The position numbers and the translations under genes were made by a program. Shown piece by piece: positions 41,721 to 49,870 of a stretch of DNA of 64,000 nucleotides (its first letter is position 1; every line of letters begins with the position of its first letter). Source of the stretch: a virus; the IMG/VR virus record IMGVR_UViG_3300043774_001004, positions 25,842 to 89,841 of that record, one strand, 5' to 3'. The notes under the pieces are model-generated. The model was not told the origin of the DNA. It did no database searches and saw only the letters and a list, made by a program, of their open reading frames with translations.

Positions 41721-42287
41721 ATGAATGAAGACTTATGGTGCTGTTACAGTGATCTACCATCGCCATCAGCATACATTCAAAGTAATACAAATAATATGAG
41801 TAAAGAATTAAAAGACCTAGGTAACGGTTGGTCAGTTACAAATCATGGTGGTCAGCCAATGGGCCTGACAGATAAGCAATACGCAATTTTTATTGGTCGA
41901 TTTCAGCCACTACATAATGGTCATATCGCCCTATTCCGCCAAAAACTTGACTCAGGCGTTCCACTTTTAATCATGGTCAGAGATCTTCAACCAGATGAGC
42001 GTAATCCATTTACAACTGAACAGACTGTGAAAATGTTAAAGAAGGTTTTCAAAGGTCAAGACGTGAAAGTCATGATTATTCCAGACATTGAAAGCGTGAA
42101 CTGGGGTCGAGGTGTTGGATATGAATTAAATGAATTTGTACCACCAGCAGATCTTGGCGCAGTATCTGCAACGGCAATCAGAAACGGGATTAAAGAAGGT
42201 AATAGTGATTGGAAGAAAATGGTCGATCCAATTATCCACAAAGACGTCATTAAATATCTAAAGGAAAATAATTTGATTGTTGCCTAA
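41721..42287 (+). CDS. Nucleotidyltransferase of the HxGH superfamily
   Basis: A 188-residue protein with FIGRFQPLHNGHIALF (the HxGH motif) and SATAIRNGIKEG (the ISSTxIR-type loop). These place it among cytidylyl/adenylyltransferases such as NMN adenylyltransferase. The first ~50 residues are an extension and an internal ATG at 41796 is an alternative start. It follows cysC by one base and overlaps the next gene by one. It may make NAD or activate another phosphorylated metabolite; the family is too diverse to choose. Confidence 0.78.
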   Translation: MNEDLWCCYSDLPSPSAYIQSNTNNMSKELKDLGNGWSVTNHGGQPMGLTDKQYAIFIGRFQPLHNGHIALFRQKLDSGVPLLIMVRDLQPDERNPFTTEQTVKMLKKVFKGQDVKVMIIPDIESVNWGRGVGYELNEFVPPADLGAVSATAIRNGIKEGNSDWKKMVDPIIHKDVIKYLKENNLIVA

Positions 42288-42532
42288 TGGAAAATCTATA
42301 CGGATATGGTTTTTGGTATAACCATTTTGAATCTACCTGGTATGCTATACCTAGAGAAAAATGGACCAATTTCTTTTCAGGAATATACGGAGATAAAAGT
42401 GAATTAGAAGGTGTCTTGAAGTCATCTAATATAGATGATTTGATACAACTGATTAACAACCCTGATATTGAAAAGATTAAAAGTTCCGAAGATTATGGAA
42501 ATGCGCTAACTAGCGGTTTCATGGGAGAGTGA
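42287..42532 (+). CDS. Hypothetical protein
   Basis: This 81-residue soluble acidic protein is rich in aromatic residues in its first 35 positions (YGYGFWYNHFESTWYAIP). It is joined to the previous gene by a one-base overlap. I recognise no motif. It ends the long co-directional glycan unit, and a TATATA box follows. Confidence 0.55.
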   Translation: MENLYGYGFWYNHFESTWYAIPREKWTNFFSGIYGDKSELEGVLKSSNIDDLIQLINNPDIEKIKSSEDYGNALTSGFMGE

Positions 42533-42538
42533 CCTAAA

Positions 42539-42545
42539 TATATAC
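42539..42545 (+). promoter_or_regulatory. Candidate TATATA-type promoter
   Basis: TATATAC lies just after the stop at 42532 and 19 bases before the ATG at 42565, in the recurrent arrangement. Confidence 0.35.
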
Positions 42546-42564
42546 CCAAAATAAGCTAGCTCAA

Positions 42565-42999
42565 ATGGCTTATGAGGTTATAGATAAAGTCAAAAATGGT
42601 AAATTAAACCTCATCCTATTTAAGGACTATTATATTCGTGTTAAATTTGATAGAAGCGTTCTTGGTCTTAAAAAACCGGGAACGCTTCTTTCTTTTTACT
42701 CACCTTTAGGTGAAAAGCTTGAATTTTATTGGCAATCAGAAGGCGACACCATTAAGGTGTTTGATAACAAGGGGCTCAGGACCTTCAATATGGTTCCTCA
42801 TACAGCATATCTTATAATAATATCACGTAGAAAGGGCAAGTACTATGTAACATTTAGAGGTGTTGCCAAAAATCACTTCAAAAAAGTTTTCATAGGTAAG
42901 AGTAGCTTACTTATGAGATTTGTAAAAGGTCCTACCATTGGCGAAGTGGGCCAAAAAATCTATTACAGCCATGAAAAACTCAACAATCGTATCAGCTGA
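42565..42999 (+). CDS. Hypothetical beta-rich basic protein
   Basis: This 144-residue basic protein with alternating hydrophobic strands is of no known family. It has a C-terminal KVFIGKSSLLMRFVKG segment. Its coding sequence contains a terminator-like hairpin near 42652-42694. It overlaps the next gene by 29 bases. Confidence 0.55.
   Translation: MAYEVIDKVKNGKLNLILFKDYYIRVKFDRSVLGLKKPGTLLSFYSPLGEKLEFYWQSEGDTIKVFDNKGLRTFNMVPHTAYLIIISRRKGKYYVTFRGVAKNHFKKVFIGKSSLLMRFVKGPTIGEVGQKIYYSHEKLNNRIS
42652..42694 (+). terminator. Intragenic terminator-like hairpin
   Basis: AGAAGCGTTC (42652-42661) is a perfect inverted match of GAACGCTTCT (42680-42689), and TTCTTTTT follows. The 18-base loop is long for a classic terminator and the element is inside an open reading frame about 90 bases after its start, so premature termination or attenuation is possible but unproven. 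Confidence 0.4.
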
Positions 43000-43207
43000 C
43001 GTTCAAATCGGTGACCATCCGGGTTTTGCAGTTATAGAAATTCTAGATAATGGTACCAAAATTTTTATCGAAAGGTACTATCCAACAATATCTGATATTG
43101 AGGTCTTAGTAGCAATCTCGGAAAACAGAGAAGAGGTTATCAAGATCTACAACGACTGGGGTGACTATTACGATTCTATCCCTAAAATGGAACGGTCCAT
43201 AAAATAA
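42971..43207 (+). CDS. Hypothetical small acidic protein
   Basis: This 78-residue protein starts at ATG 42971, preferred over an in-frame TTG at 42938. Strands such as FAVIEILDNGTKIFIERYY suggest a small beta-alpha fold. No function can be assigned. It is the last gene before the UvsE promoter. Confidence 0.5.
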   Translation: MKNSTIVSADVQIGDHPGFAVIEILDNGTKIFIERYYPTISDIEVLVAISENREEVIKIYNDWGDYYDSIPKMERSIK

Positions 43208-43242
43208 TCTGCAACTTACTTTTATTTTAGACTAAATGGTTG

Positions 43243-43251
43243 TATATTTAC
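43243..43251 (+). promoter_or_regulatory. Candidate promoter (TATATTTAC) of uvsE
   Basis: TATATTTAC ends 3 bases before the ATG at 43255. If it is a -7 element, transcription would start at or just after the ATG, giving a leaderless or near-leaderless message. Confidence 0.5.
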
Positions 43252-43254
43252 CAC

Positions 43255-44196
43255 ATGGAAAAATACAATCGTTATGGTTATGCTTGCATCAATGAAACAC
43301 TTGGCTGCAAAGGTATATCAGCTAATCGACGCATGATAAAAAAGACCTTTGATGCAAAGGGTCTAGACTATGTCAGCGAGCTGGTAATTGAAAATCTAAA
43401 AGACTTAAACAAGATATTGGCCTGGAATGCAGACCATGGTATCACCTTGTATCGCATCACCAGTGACCTATTTCCCTGGATGAGTGAATATGAAATCACT
43501 GAACTACCAAGGCAAAATGAAATCAGACAACTTCTTATTGACTGCGGTTCTACTGCTAATCTCACAGGTCAGCGTCTAACTATGCATCCTGGCCCATTTA
43601 ATGTGCTTGGTTCTCCAGAAGAATCTGCAGTTAAGAAAACTGTCAAAGAACTTAATCAACATGCTCAAATTCTAGATCTAATGGGTCTGGAGTCCAGTTA
43701 TTACTATCCAGTAAACATTCATGTCGGCGGTACATATAATTCAAAAGAAGATACAATGGATCGCTTTTGTACAAATTTCCAAAGACTCAGTGAATCTGCA
43801 AAAAGGCGACTGGTTGTTGAAAACGATGATCGTGGATCTATGTACAATGTCAAAGACCTTTACGACGGTCTATATCAAATCATTGGTATTCCAATTACAT
43901 TCGACTTCCATCACCACAGATTTAACACAGGCGGCTTAACAGAAGAAGAGGCCCTGAAACTGGCTTCAGAAACCTGGCCAGTAAAGCAACTGGTCCATTA
44001 TTCAAGTTGTAAGAAAACATTTGAAGACCCATCATCTAAACCACAGGCACATGCCGACTGGGTTTACGAAAAGGTAAAAACATATGGTCTGCGGTTAGAC
44101 ATCGAGCTCGAGGCAAAAGCAAAGGAACTTGCAGTCCTTGATTATTTCCGCCGAGAAAATTGTAAAATGCTACTTAAAGAATACATAGAACTATGA
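43255..44196 (+). CDS. uvsE: UV damage endonuclease (UvsE/UVDE)
   Basis: A TIM-barrel nuclease of 313 residues that nicks DNA 5' of UV photoproducts. YGYACINETLGCKG opens the barrel; YRITSDLFPW, RLTMHPGPFNVLGS, VNIHVGGTYNSKED, LVVENDDRGSMY, ITFDFHHHRFN and AHADWVY carry the metal-binding His, Glu and Asp residues in family order. The ATG at 43255 is preferred over the upstream TTG at 43240. It lets the phage repair sunlight damage independently of host photolyase or excision repair. It overlaps the next gene by 4 bases. Confidence 0.94.
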   Translation: MEKYNRYGYACINETLGCKGISANRRMIKKTFDAKGLDYVSELVIENLKDLNKILAWNADHGITLYRITSDLFPWMSEYEITELPRQNEIRQLLIDCGSTANLTGQRLTMHPGPFNVLGSPEESAVKKTVKELNQHAQILDLMGLESSYYYPVNIHVGGTYNSKEDTMDRFCTNFQRLSESAKRRLVVENDDRGSMYNVKDLYDGLYQIIGIPITFDFHHHRFNTGGLTEEEALKLASETWPVKQLVHYSSCKKTFEDPSSKPQAHADWVYEKVKTYGLRLDIELEAKAKELAVLDYFRRENCKMLLKEYIEL

Positions 44197-44498
44197 TAGA
44201 GGAATTACCTGAATTTGAAATACAGAGTGCTGAAGAATTAAAAGAGTTTTTCGATACACATCGACTTCAGATATCTACACTTACGTTTGATGCTATCAAA
44301 AGAGCTCTTGACGAAGATCTGACCTATATGCCAGTTATGAAAGTTAGAGTTCATGATTTACCACTTGCAGTAATTACTGTAAGACGTGAAAATTTTGACG
44401 ACTCTTTAAATAAATGCCTTAAGAATTTCCAGGAGGCTGAACTGTACGAAAAATGCGCCGAGATTATTCAATTACTAAAAGATGAGAGGATATCGTAA
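44193..44498 (+). CDS. Hypothetical protein
   Basis: A 101-residue acidic protein with a helical start and a central VMKVRVHDLPLAVITVRRE beta segment. I recognise no family. It is coupled by overlap to uvsE (4 bases) and to the coiled-coil gene after it (1 base). Confidence 0.55.
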   Translation: MIEELPEFEIQSAEELKEFFDTHRLQISTLTFDAIKRALDEDLTYMPVMKVRVHDLPLAVITVRRENFDDSLNKCLKNFQEAELYEKCAEIIQLLKDERIS

Positions 44499-44857
44499 TG
44501 AATTGGTTGAATAAATACAAAAAAGAAAGCGGCGTGAAAAAATCAACACTGGATCAATTAAGGAAGTTTTTTGGTGGAGATATTGAGTTTAGAATATCCA
44601 GTAAGATCAGACAGGAGATCGGCGAGCTTTTTAAAGAGGCTCAATCTATCCATATCCCTGAAAGAGATCAAGACCTTGAAATAGCCAAGGCTGAACTTGA
44701 AAGGCAATTGGACATTGCTAAAAGCGACCTCAGAAAAGCCAGAAAGTCTTTTAAACGAGGTGAAATGACCAGAGATGTTCTCTTTGAATATGAGTACAGG
44801 TTATTTGAAATCAGAAACCAATTAGACGAAATCAATACTAAACTAAGAGGACTATGA
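44498..44857 (+). CDS. Hypothetical coiled-coil protein
   Basis: A 119-residue highly charged protein with a predicted coiled coil over about residues 55-118 (repeated L/I spacing with E/K/R). The opening MNWLNKYKKESG loosely resembles the leader family but lacks a clear x-N-E site. Its stop overlaps the zincin gene start by 4 bases. Confidence 0.55.
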   Translation: MNWLNKYKKESGVKKSTLDQLRKFFGGDIEFRISSKIRQEIGELFKEAQSIHIPERDQDLEIAKAELERQLDIAKSDLRKARKSFKRGEMTRDVLFEYEYRLFEIRNQLDEINTKLRGL

Positions 44858-45300
44858 CTATTAGAAAATGTGAATTTAAGAATGACTGGATGGTAATGAT
44901 GGTCGACGAATCAGACCTGTCATATCCCACGTTTAAAAATTTATTTGAACATATGGGTCTTGCATTTGCAGATCTTGAAAATAAATTTATTGTTCTTGAT
45001 GGCAAAGAGATTAAAAATCAAAATTTGTCCAAAGATCATATTTCTGCAATAGAAGCCCATGAAATCGGTCATTTTATATCAGACCATGTCGGAGTGATAA
45101 ATAAATCATTAGAAAGGCTTGAGAAAGAAGCCGATTGGGCAGGACATCAAATCTTACTTAAATATAAAAAGACAAAGGCTGCTAAACTATTAGCAGAACG
45201 TTTTAAAGACAAGTATGAGGCTGAAATAACCGAGTACGATGTAAGCGGAACTGAAAGATATAAAATACAGAATTTCCTAAATGAAGTTAAAAACATTTGA
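44854..45300 (+). CDS. Putative zinc metallopeptidase (HEIGH zincin)
   Basis: A 148-residue protein with the zinc motif H69-E-I-G-H73 in AIEAHEIGHFISDH and a downstream E92-A-D94 in LEKEADWAGHQIL, the gluzincin arrangement (HExxH plus ExxxD). It resembles small ImmA/IrrE-like or M48-like peptidases. There is no signal peptide, so it acts in the cytoplasm or in the particle. The neighbours are leader-tagged enzymes; cleavage of host regulators or of virion proteins is conceivable. It overlaps the next gene by 20 bases. Confidence 0.75.
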   Translation: MTIRKCEFKNDWMVMMVDESDLSYPTFKNLFEHMGLAFADLENKFIVLDGKEIKNQNLSKDHISAIEAHEIGHFISDHVGVINKSLERLEKEADWAGHQILLKYKKTKAAKLLAERFKDKYEAEITEYDVSGTERYKIQNFLNEVKNI

Positions 45301-46228
45301 GCAATTTGTTCTTGAAAACATGCAAGAACAAAACGATTTTAAAAAAATATACATTGCCCTAGACGATGATGATCTTCAGGGTGATGACTTTACATATAAG
45401 AAGTTTTGTAGTTCTAATTTTTTCACACCACTGACCAAGTCAACAACTGACCTTGATCCAAACATGCCGATTTTGAATTACTCAAATGATACAATCAATC
45501 ATTTCTGGGAAAAAATCAAAAAGGACAACGTCTACAACCTACCTAAATACTCAGAAGAGGTTAGCAAGAAAGAAAGATTTCATCAAATAGTGGGTCAACA
45601 TGAGAATGTGCCACTTTCTGTATTCACAAAAAATCATGCCCTACAATATCTTAAGTTTCCTGTAATTGCAAAGCCAAGTGATAACCATAGTGGACTAGGT
45701 ATTCAGGTCTTTAAAAAGGCTGAAGAACTTCAGGACAGTGGTGAAGACTTTGCAGTGTACTCAGAATTTGTAGATAAGAAAGAAGAGCATAGATTTATGA
45801 TCTTTAATGGTCAGCTTATAGCCTGGATGGAAAGAAAGCCTCTTAACCAAAAGGCAAAAACTGGAGATGGTGATAAGGATGGTGAAATGGATTTTGCCTA
45901 TGAATATAAAATGGATGAGCAACTACCAACTGAATATGAAGAGGTGGTTAAGAAGTTTATAGTTCTATTTCCAGATCTACCCTATATGACACTAGATGTG
46001 ATGAAAGGCGTAGATGATAAAGTTTATATAATTGAAATCAATTCTAAGGCAGGTATGCCATTTGATATTACAATAAAGCTTTATAAAAACATCTTTGAAG
46101 ATTTCTATGGAAGAAAGATTGATCCAGAATCAGATAAAAATCTAGAGATGATGGCTACTGAGCTTAAGCAAAAGACGCTTGAAAAAGAAAAAGGTAAATT
46201 TACAATAAAAGATGCTTCTAAGGTATAG
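45281..46228 (+). CDS. Leader-tagged ATP-grasp ligase
   Basis: A 315-residue protein that starts MKLKTFEQFVLENM, the virion-type leader with FVLE as site. The body is an ATP-grasp fold like RimK: FPVIAKPSDNHSGLGIQVF for nucleotide binding, EHRFMIFNGQLIAW in the middle, and YMTLDVMKG followed by VYIIEINSKAGMP for the metal-binding Glu/Asn. ATP-grasp ligases join a carboxylate to an amine or thiol. The substrate is unknown. The leader implies that the enzyme may be packaged and delivered with DNA. It overlaps both neighbours. Confidence 0.82.
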   Translation: MKLKTFEQFVLENMQEQNDFKKIYIALDDDDLQGDDFTYKKFCSSNFFTPLTKSTTDLDPNMPILNYSNDTINHFWEKIKKDNVYNLPKYSEEVSKKERFHQIVGQHENVPLSVFTKNHALQYLKFPVIAKPSDNHSGLGIQVFKKAEELQDSGEDFAVYSEFVDKKEEHRFMIFNGQLIAWMERKPLNQKAKTGDGDKDGEMDFAYEYKMDEQLPTEYEEVVKKFIVLFPDLPYMTLDVMKGVDDKVYIIEINSKAGMPFDITIKLYKNIFEDFYGRKIDPESDKNLEMMATELKQKTLEKEKGKFTIKDASKV

Positions 46229-46796
46229 TCAATTCATATCAGAAAAATGGTCAGGTGATAGCATCACGATTTTTGATGTCGATGATACACTGGTTTTAAC
46301 AAGTGCTAAAATCAAAGTACATGACCCATTTACGGGTAAAAATTATGAGATGACACCCAAAGAGTATAATGAATATGAAAGGGATCCTGATCATATTCTA
46401 GATTTTAGTGACTTTACAAATCCAGATGTCCTAAAGGCAGGAAGGATAATTGACTGGGTTATGAATGTTCTTAAAAAGACAATGGCAGTTGAAAGAGCCG
46501 TTGGTATCATTACAGCACGTGATAGTAAAGAATTGATATTAGACTTTTTGAACCATCATGATGTAAGAATCAATCCAGATTTTATTTTTGCGGTTAACAG
46601 CCCTGGTGAAGGGTACGAGGGTAGTAATGCCGAAAGAAAACAACAGGCATTTGAAAAGCTCATCGATATGGGATTCAGGAATTTCAAATTCTTCGACGAT
46701 GATGCAGAAAACTTACGTTTAGCCAAGGAACTTGAGAAGAAGTACGACATAAAAATGTTGACAAGACAAGTTCGTAAACAGTTTCCTAATGATTAA
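46212..46796 (+). CDS. Leader-tagged HAD phosphatase
   Basis: A 194-residue protein starting MLLRYSQFISEKW (leader with FISE), then ITIFDVDDTLVLTS, the HAD nucleophile motif DxD, VGIITARDS for motif II, and FKFFDDDAENL for the acidic motif IV. It resembles the phosphatase half of phage polynucleotide kinases or related HAD enzymes; no P-loop kinase domain is present. It overlaps its neighbours by 17 and 8 bases. Confidence 0.8.
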   Translation: MLLRYSQFISEKWSGDSITIFDVDDTLVLTSAKIKVHDPFTGKNYEMTPKEYNEYERDPDHILDFSDFTNPDVLKAGRIIDWVMNVLKKTMAVERAVGIITARDSKELILDFLNHHDVRINPDFIFAVNSPGEGYEGSNAERKQQAFEKLIDMGFRNFKFFDDDAENLRLAKELEKKYDIKMLTRQVRKQFPND

Positions 46797-47370
46797 AAAT
46801 TTCGGTCAGTTTCTTAATGAAAACGACGTCGATGCCAGAATTTTCTGTGACATGGATGGGGTTTTATGCGATTTCGATAAAGCTTTTAAATCTTCAAACG
46901 ATGACGGGTTAAGCTTTGAGGAATACGATAAAGTAAATGGTAAAGGCTCAGGATGGGCTATTATCTCAAAACAGGGTGAAGGCTACTGGTCTAATCTAGA
47001 ATGGATGTCAGATGGCAAAGAACTCTGGGACTATCTAAATACTATTTCAGCACCTACTATTCTATCTTCACCCAGTCGTGAATATAGTAGCATCAAGGGT
47101 AAAATGAAATGGATCAATGCCAATCTGGGTATTTCACAAGATACACCAACTACAAAAAGCAAAGATTGGGACAAATCTACCAGAATTATTCTCAGTTCAC
47201 ATAAACATTTATATGTTTTGCCAGACCCAAATGTTAAGTCAATCCTGATCGATGATACACAATCTAAGATCGATAAATGGACAGAGGCTGGTGGCATAGG
47301 TATTTTACATACCAATACAGTTGATACAATTTCAAAGCTTCAGGATATAATCAAACAATATGGAATATAA
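46789..47370 (+). CDS. Leader-tagged HAD 5'-nucleotidase-like protein
   Basis: A 193-residue protein starting MIKNFGQFLNENDVDARIF, where FLNE is a textbook leader site, followed at once by FCDMDGVLCDFDKAF, the DxDG nucleophile of the NT5C-type HAD family. ILSSPSREYSSI is motif II, and SILIDDTQSKIDKW is motif IV. It may dephosphorylate nucleotides. Removal of the leader would leave the catalytic domain starting only a few residues before the nucleophile strand. The argG gene begins 11 bases before its stop. Confidence 0.82.
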   Translation: MIKNFGQFLNENDVDARIFCDMDGVLCDFDKAFKSSNDDGLSFEEYDKVNGKGSGWAIISKQGEGYWSNLEWMSDGKELWDYLNTISAPTILSSPSREYSSIKGKMKWINANLGISQDTPTTKSKDWDKSTRIILSSHKHLYVLPDPNVKSILIDDTQSKIDKWTEAGGIGILHTNTVDTISKLQDIIKQYGI

Positions 47371-48607
47371 AAAGATCGCATCATACGAAGCCCAAGAGGG
47401 TAGCTTCGATAAGGTTCTTCTACTTTATTCAGGAGGGCTGGACACATCCGTTATGTTAAAATGGATTCAGGATAAGTATAACGCTGAGGTTTATGCCCTT
47501 TGTGTTGATATTGGTCAACGTGAAGATTTTGAACCAATTGTCGATAAGGCAATTAAACTAGGAGCTAAAAAATGTGAAGTAGCCAGAGTCGAAAACAAGT
47601 ATGCAATGCTTCAATTAAATGAGGCAATCATGTTTAATGCCGACTATGAAGATGGCTACCACCTGTTCTGTCCTCTTGGTCGAATTGCTATTGCATATAC
47701 TGCAGTTGAATATGCCAGAAAATGGGGTATCAATGTGGTTGCTCATGGAGCAACTGGAAAAGGAAATGACCAGATTCGTTTTGATAACTACATTACTACA
47801 CTGGCTCCTGATATTAAAATCTTGGCTCCAGTTAGAGAATGGGCAATGGGACGTGAAGAAGAGATTGCTTATGCACAAGAACATAACATACCTGTTACAG
47901 CCAGTCTAGAGAAGATTTATAGTTATGATGAAAATCTTTGGGGTTGCTCAGCTGAAGGCGGTGAAATTGAAGATTTTAAGAAAGTGCCACAACTGGATAG
48001 AATTTTGAAATTCACTAAGCTACCTGAAGACTCTATCGACGAGGTAGAATATATTGATATTACGTTCAGTTCAGGTATGCCAATGCTTATAAGTGGCGGA
48101 GAAGATGGTGAAGTAATCATGGATGGTACAACAGCCAGTATAATTAAGAAAGCAAATCACCTGGGCAGAAAGCATGGTATTGGAATTACACATCTTGTTG
48201 AGGACAGGGTAATTGGTCTTAAAGTAAGAGGTGTATATGAGGAACCTGGTGCTGAAATCTTAGTTAAAGCCCATAAAGCACTTGAGAAAACAGTTTGTAC
48301 TAGAGAAGAGATACTTTTCAAAGAACAGGTTGATCGTCAATGGTCACAGTTGGTTTATGAAGGTCGATATTATCATCCCCTAATGGATTCACTGAGAGGC
48401 TTTACACGTGAAATGAATAGTAAAGTTGAAGGTGTTGTTACAATGCGACTATACAAAGGTCGATGTGAAGCTGTAGCCATTACTTCTAAATTTTCTCTAA
48501 ATAATGAGAACTCATCATTTATGAAAGACAACTTTAATCAAAACGCAAGTGCTGGCTTTATTGAGCACTTCGGATATACACAAAGAATCGCATATAATTT
48601 AAAATGA
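47360..48607 (+). CDS. argG: Argininosuccinate synthase
   Basis: A full-length enzyme of 415 residues that condenses citrulline and aspartate using ATP. LLLYSGGLDTSVMLKW is the PP-motif of N-type ATP pyrophosphatases, and AHGATGKGNDQIRFD and LEKIYSYDENLWG are family hallmarks. It overlaps the leader-tagged HAD gene by 11 bases and argH by 4 (ATGA), so it belongs to the same phage unit and is not a chance host fragment. Arginine biosynthesis genes are rare in phages. The citrulline could come from the deiminase-like enzyme at 4017. Confidence 0.95.
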   Translation: MEYKKIASYEAQEGSFDKVLLLYSGGLDTSVMLKWIQDKYNAEVYALCVDIGQREDFEPIVDKAIKLGAKKCEVARVENKYAMLQLNEAIMFNADYEDGYHLFCPLGRIAIAYTAVEYARKWGINVVAHGATGKGNDQIRFDNYITTLAPDIKILAPVREWAMGREEEIAYAQEHNIPVTASLEKIYSYDENLWGCSAEGGEIEDFKKVPQLDRILKFTKLPEDSIDEVEYIDITFSSGMPMLISGGEDGEVIMDGTTASIIKKANHLGRKHGIGITHLVEDRVIGLKVRGVYEEPGAEILVKAHKALEKTVCTREEILFKEQVDRQWSQLVYEGRYYHPLMDSLRGFTREMNSKVEGVVTMRLYKGRCEAVAITSKFSLNNENSSFMKDNFNQNASAGFIEHFGYTQRIAYNLK

Positions 48608-49842
48608 GTAAAATCTGGCAAAAAAACAACCAGTTAGATAGAGATGCAGAAATCTTCTGTAGCTTTACCACTGGCAATGATTATCAATTAGACGATGTTT
48701 ATTTTCTAAAACATGACATCGATGCCAGCATTGTTTGGGTTCAGGCCCTGTTGCAGTGTGGTATTTACAATAATGAAGAGGCAGCCAAAGTAATTGATGA
48801 ACTTCTCCGTATACAAATAGATCATGAACAGGGTGACTTTCATGTTCGACAAAGTGATGAAGACTGTCATACTGCAATTGAAAAAAGGCTTATCGAGATG
48901 ACCGGGGAGCTTGGTAAGAAGATTCATACAGGTCGAAGCAGGAATGATCAGTCATTGACCATGATCAGACTATTCATGAAAGACACACTTACTGAAATCA
49001 TAGGTGACGCAAGTACATTGAATTTGGAAATAAGTGAAAGATTTAATGAATGGTTTGATCAGGTCTTCATCGGCTATTCACATACACAACAGGCAATGCC
49101 TATTACCGTAGGTCACTACTTCATGGCATTTAAAGAATCTCTCCTAGACGATATTTCAAATATCATTTCAACTCATAATCATATCAATCTTTGCCCATTG
49201 GGTACAGGAGCCGGTTTTGGTACACCTCTAGATATAAACAGAGATTTTATTGCAGCAGCACTGGGTTTCAGAGAGGTACAAAACAATAGTCTGTACTGCC
49301 AAAATAGTAGAGGCAAGTTCGAGTTATTATACATACAGTCTCTGATGCAGGTCATGCTTACACTACAGCGACTGGCGTCAGATATGGTGTTATACACTTC
49401 TAGAGAGTATAGCCTGTTTAAGATGTCTGATAGTCTTTCACAAGGTAGCAGTATGATGCCACAGAAAAAGAACCCAGATGTCTTTGAAATAATCAGGGCA
49501 AAAGCCGCAGATGTTATGGCGCTTGAGGAACGGGTTAAGTTTATCATTAAGGGTTTGCCAAGTGGGTATAACAGAGATCTACAAGAAATAAAAGCCTGCA
49601 TTGTTGATGCCTATAATATCACTAAAAACTGTATCTATGTTACAAAGCTGGCTATCAAACATATTGAGCCAAATCCAGAAATGATAGAAAAGAGACTGGA
49701 AAAAGATATAGTGGCCACAGATTATGTCATCAGTAAATGTATGAATGAGCCAGATCTTAATTTCAGAGACTTATACAATGAAATCATGAATGGTGAAATT
49801 AACATGTCAGTTTCAGATGCTGTAAAGCTTAGAATAGGCTAA
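48604..49842 (+). CDS. argH: Argininosuccinate lyase
   Basis: A 412-residue member of the fumarase/aspartase superfamily that splits argininosuccinate to arginine and fumarate. DEDCHTAIEKRLIE, IHTGRSRNDQSLTMIRLF and the signature GSSMMPQKKNPD with the flexible catalytic serine loop are intact. It is slightly shorter than typical enzymes (about 450), mainly at the C-terminus. It is co-translated with argG and followed by a TATATA box. Confidence 0.95.
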   Translation: MSKIWQKNNQLDRDAEIFCSFTTGNDYQLDDVYFLKHDIDASIVWVQALLQCGIYNNEEAAKVIDELLRIQIDHEQGDFHVRQSDEDCHTAIEKRLIEMTGELGKKIHTGRSRNDQSLTMIRLFMKDTLTEIIGDASTLNLEISERFNEWFDQVFIGYSHTQQAMPITVGHYFMAFKESLLDDISNIISTHNHINLCPLGTGAGFGTPLDINRDFIAAALGFREVQNNSLYCQNSRGKFELLYIQSLMQVMLTLQRLASDMVLYTSREYSLFKMSDSLSQGSSMMPQKKNPDVFEIIRAKAADVMALEERVKFIIKGLPSGYNRDLQEIKACIVDAYNITKNCIYVTKLAIKHIEPNPEMIEKRLEKDIVATDYVISKCMNEPDLNFRDLYNEIMNGEINMSVSDAVKLRIG

Positions 49843-49843
49843 A

Positions 49844-49850
49844 TATATAG
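49844..49850 (+). promoter_or_regulatory. Candidate TATATA-type promoter
   Basis: TATATAG follows the argH stop and lies 20 bases before the first of four leader-tagged small genes. Confidence 0.4.
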
Positions 49851-49870
49851 ATATACAAATAAGCAAGAAA

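Noticed and set aside
17997-42287. A bacterial O-antigen or capsule island rather than phage DNA
   Set aside because: There is no flippase, polymerase or membrane glycan initiator. The locus is flanked and overlapped by phage-type genes, contains a homing endonuclease and shares leader and promoter style with them.
47619-47909. Frames inside argG on both strands (89 and 96 codons)
   Set aside because: They are shadows of an unmistakable argininosuccinate synthase.
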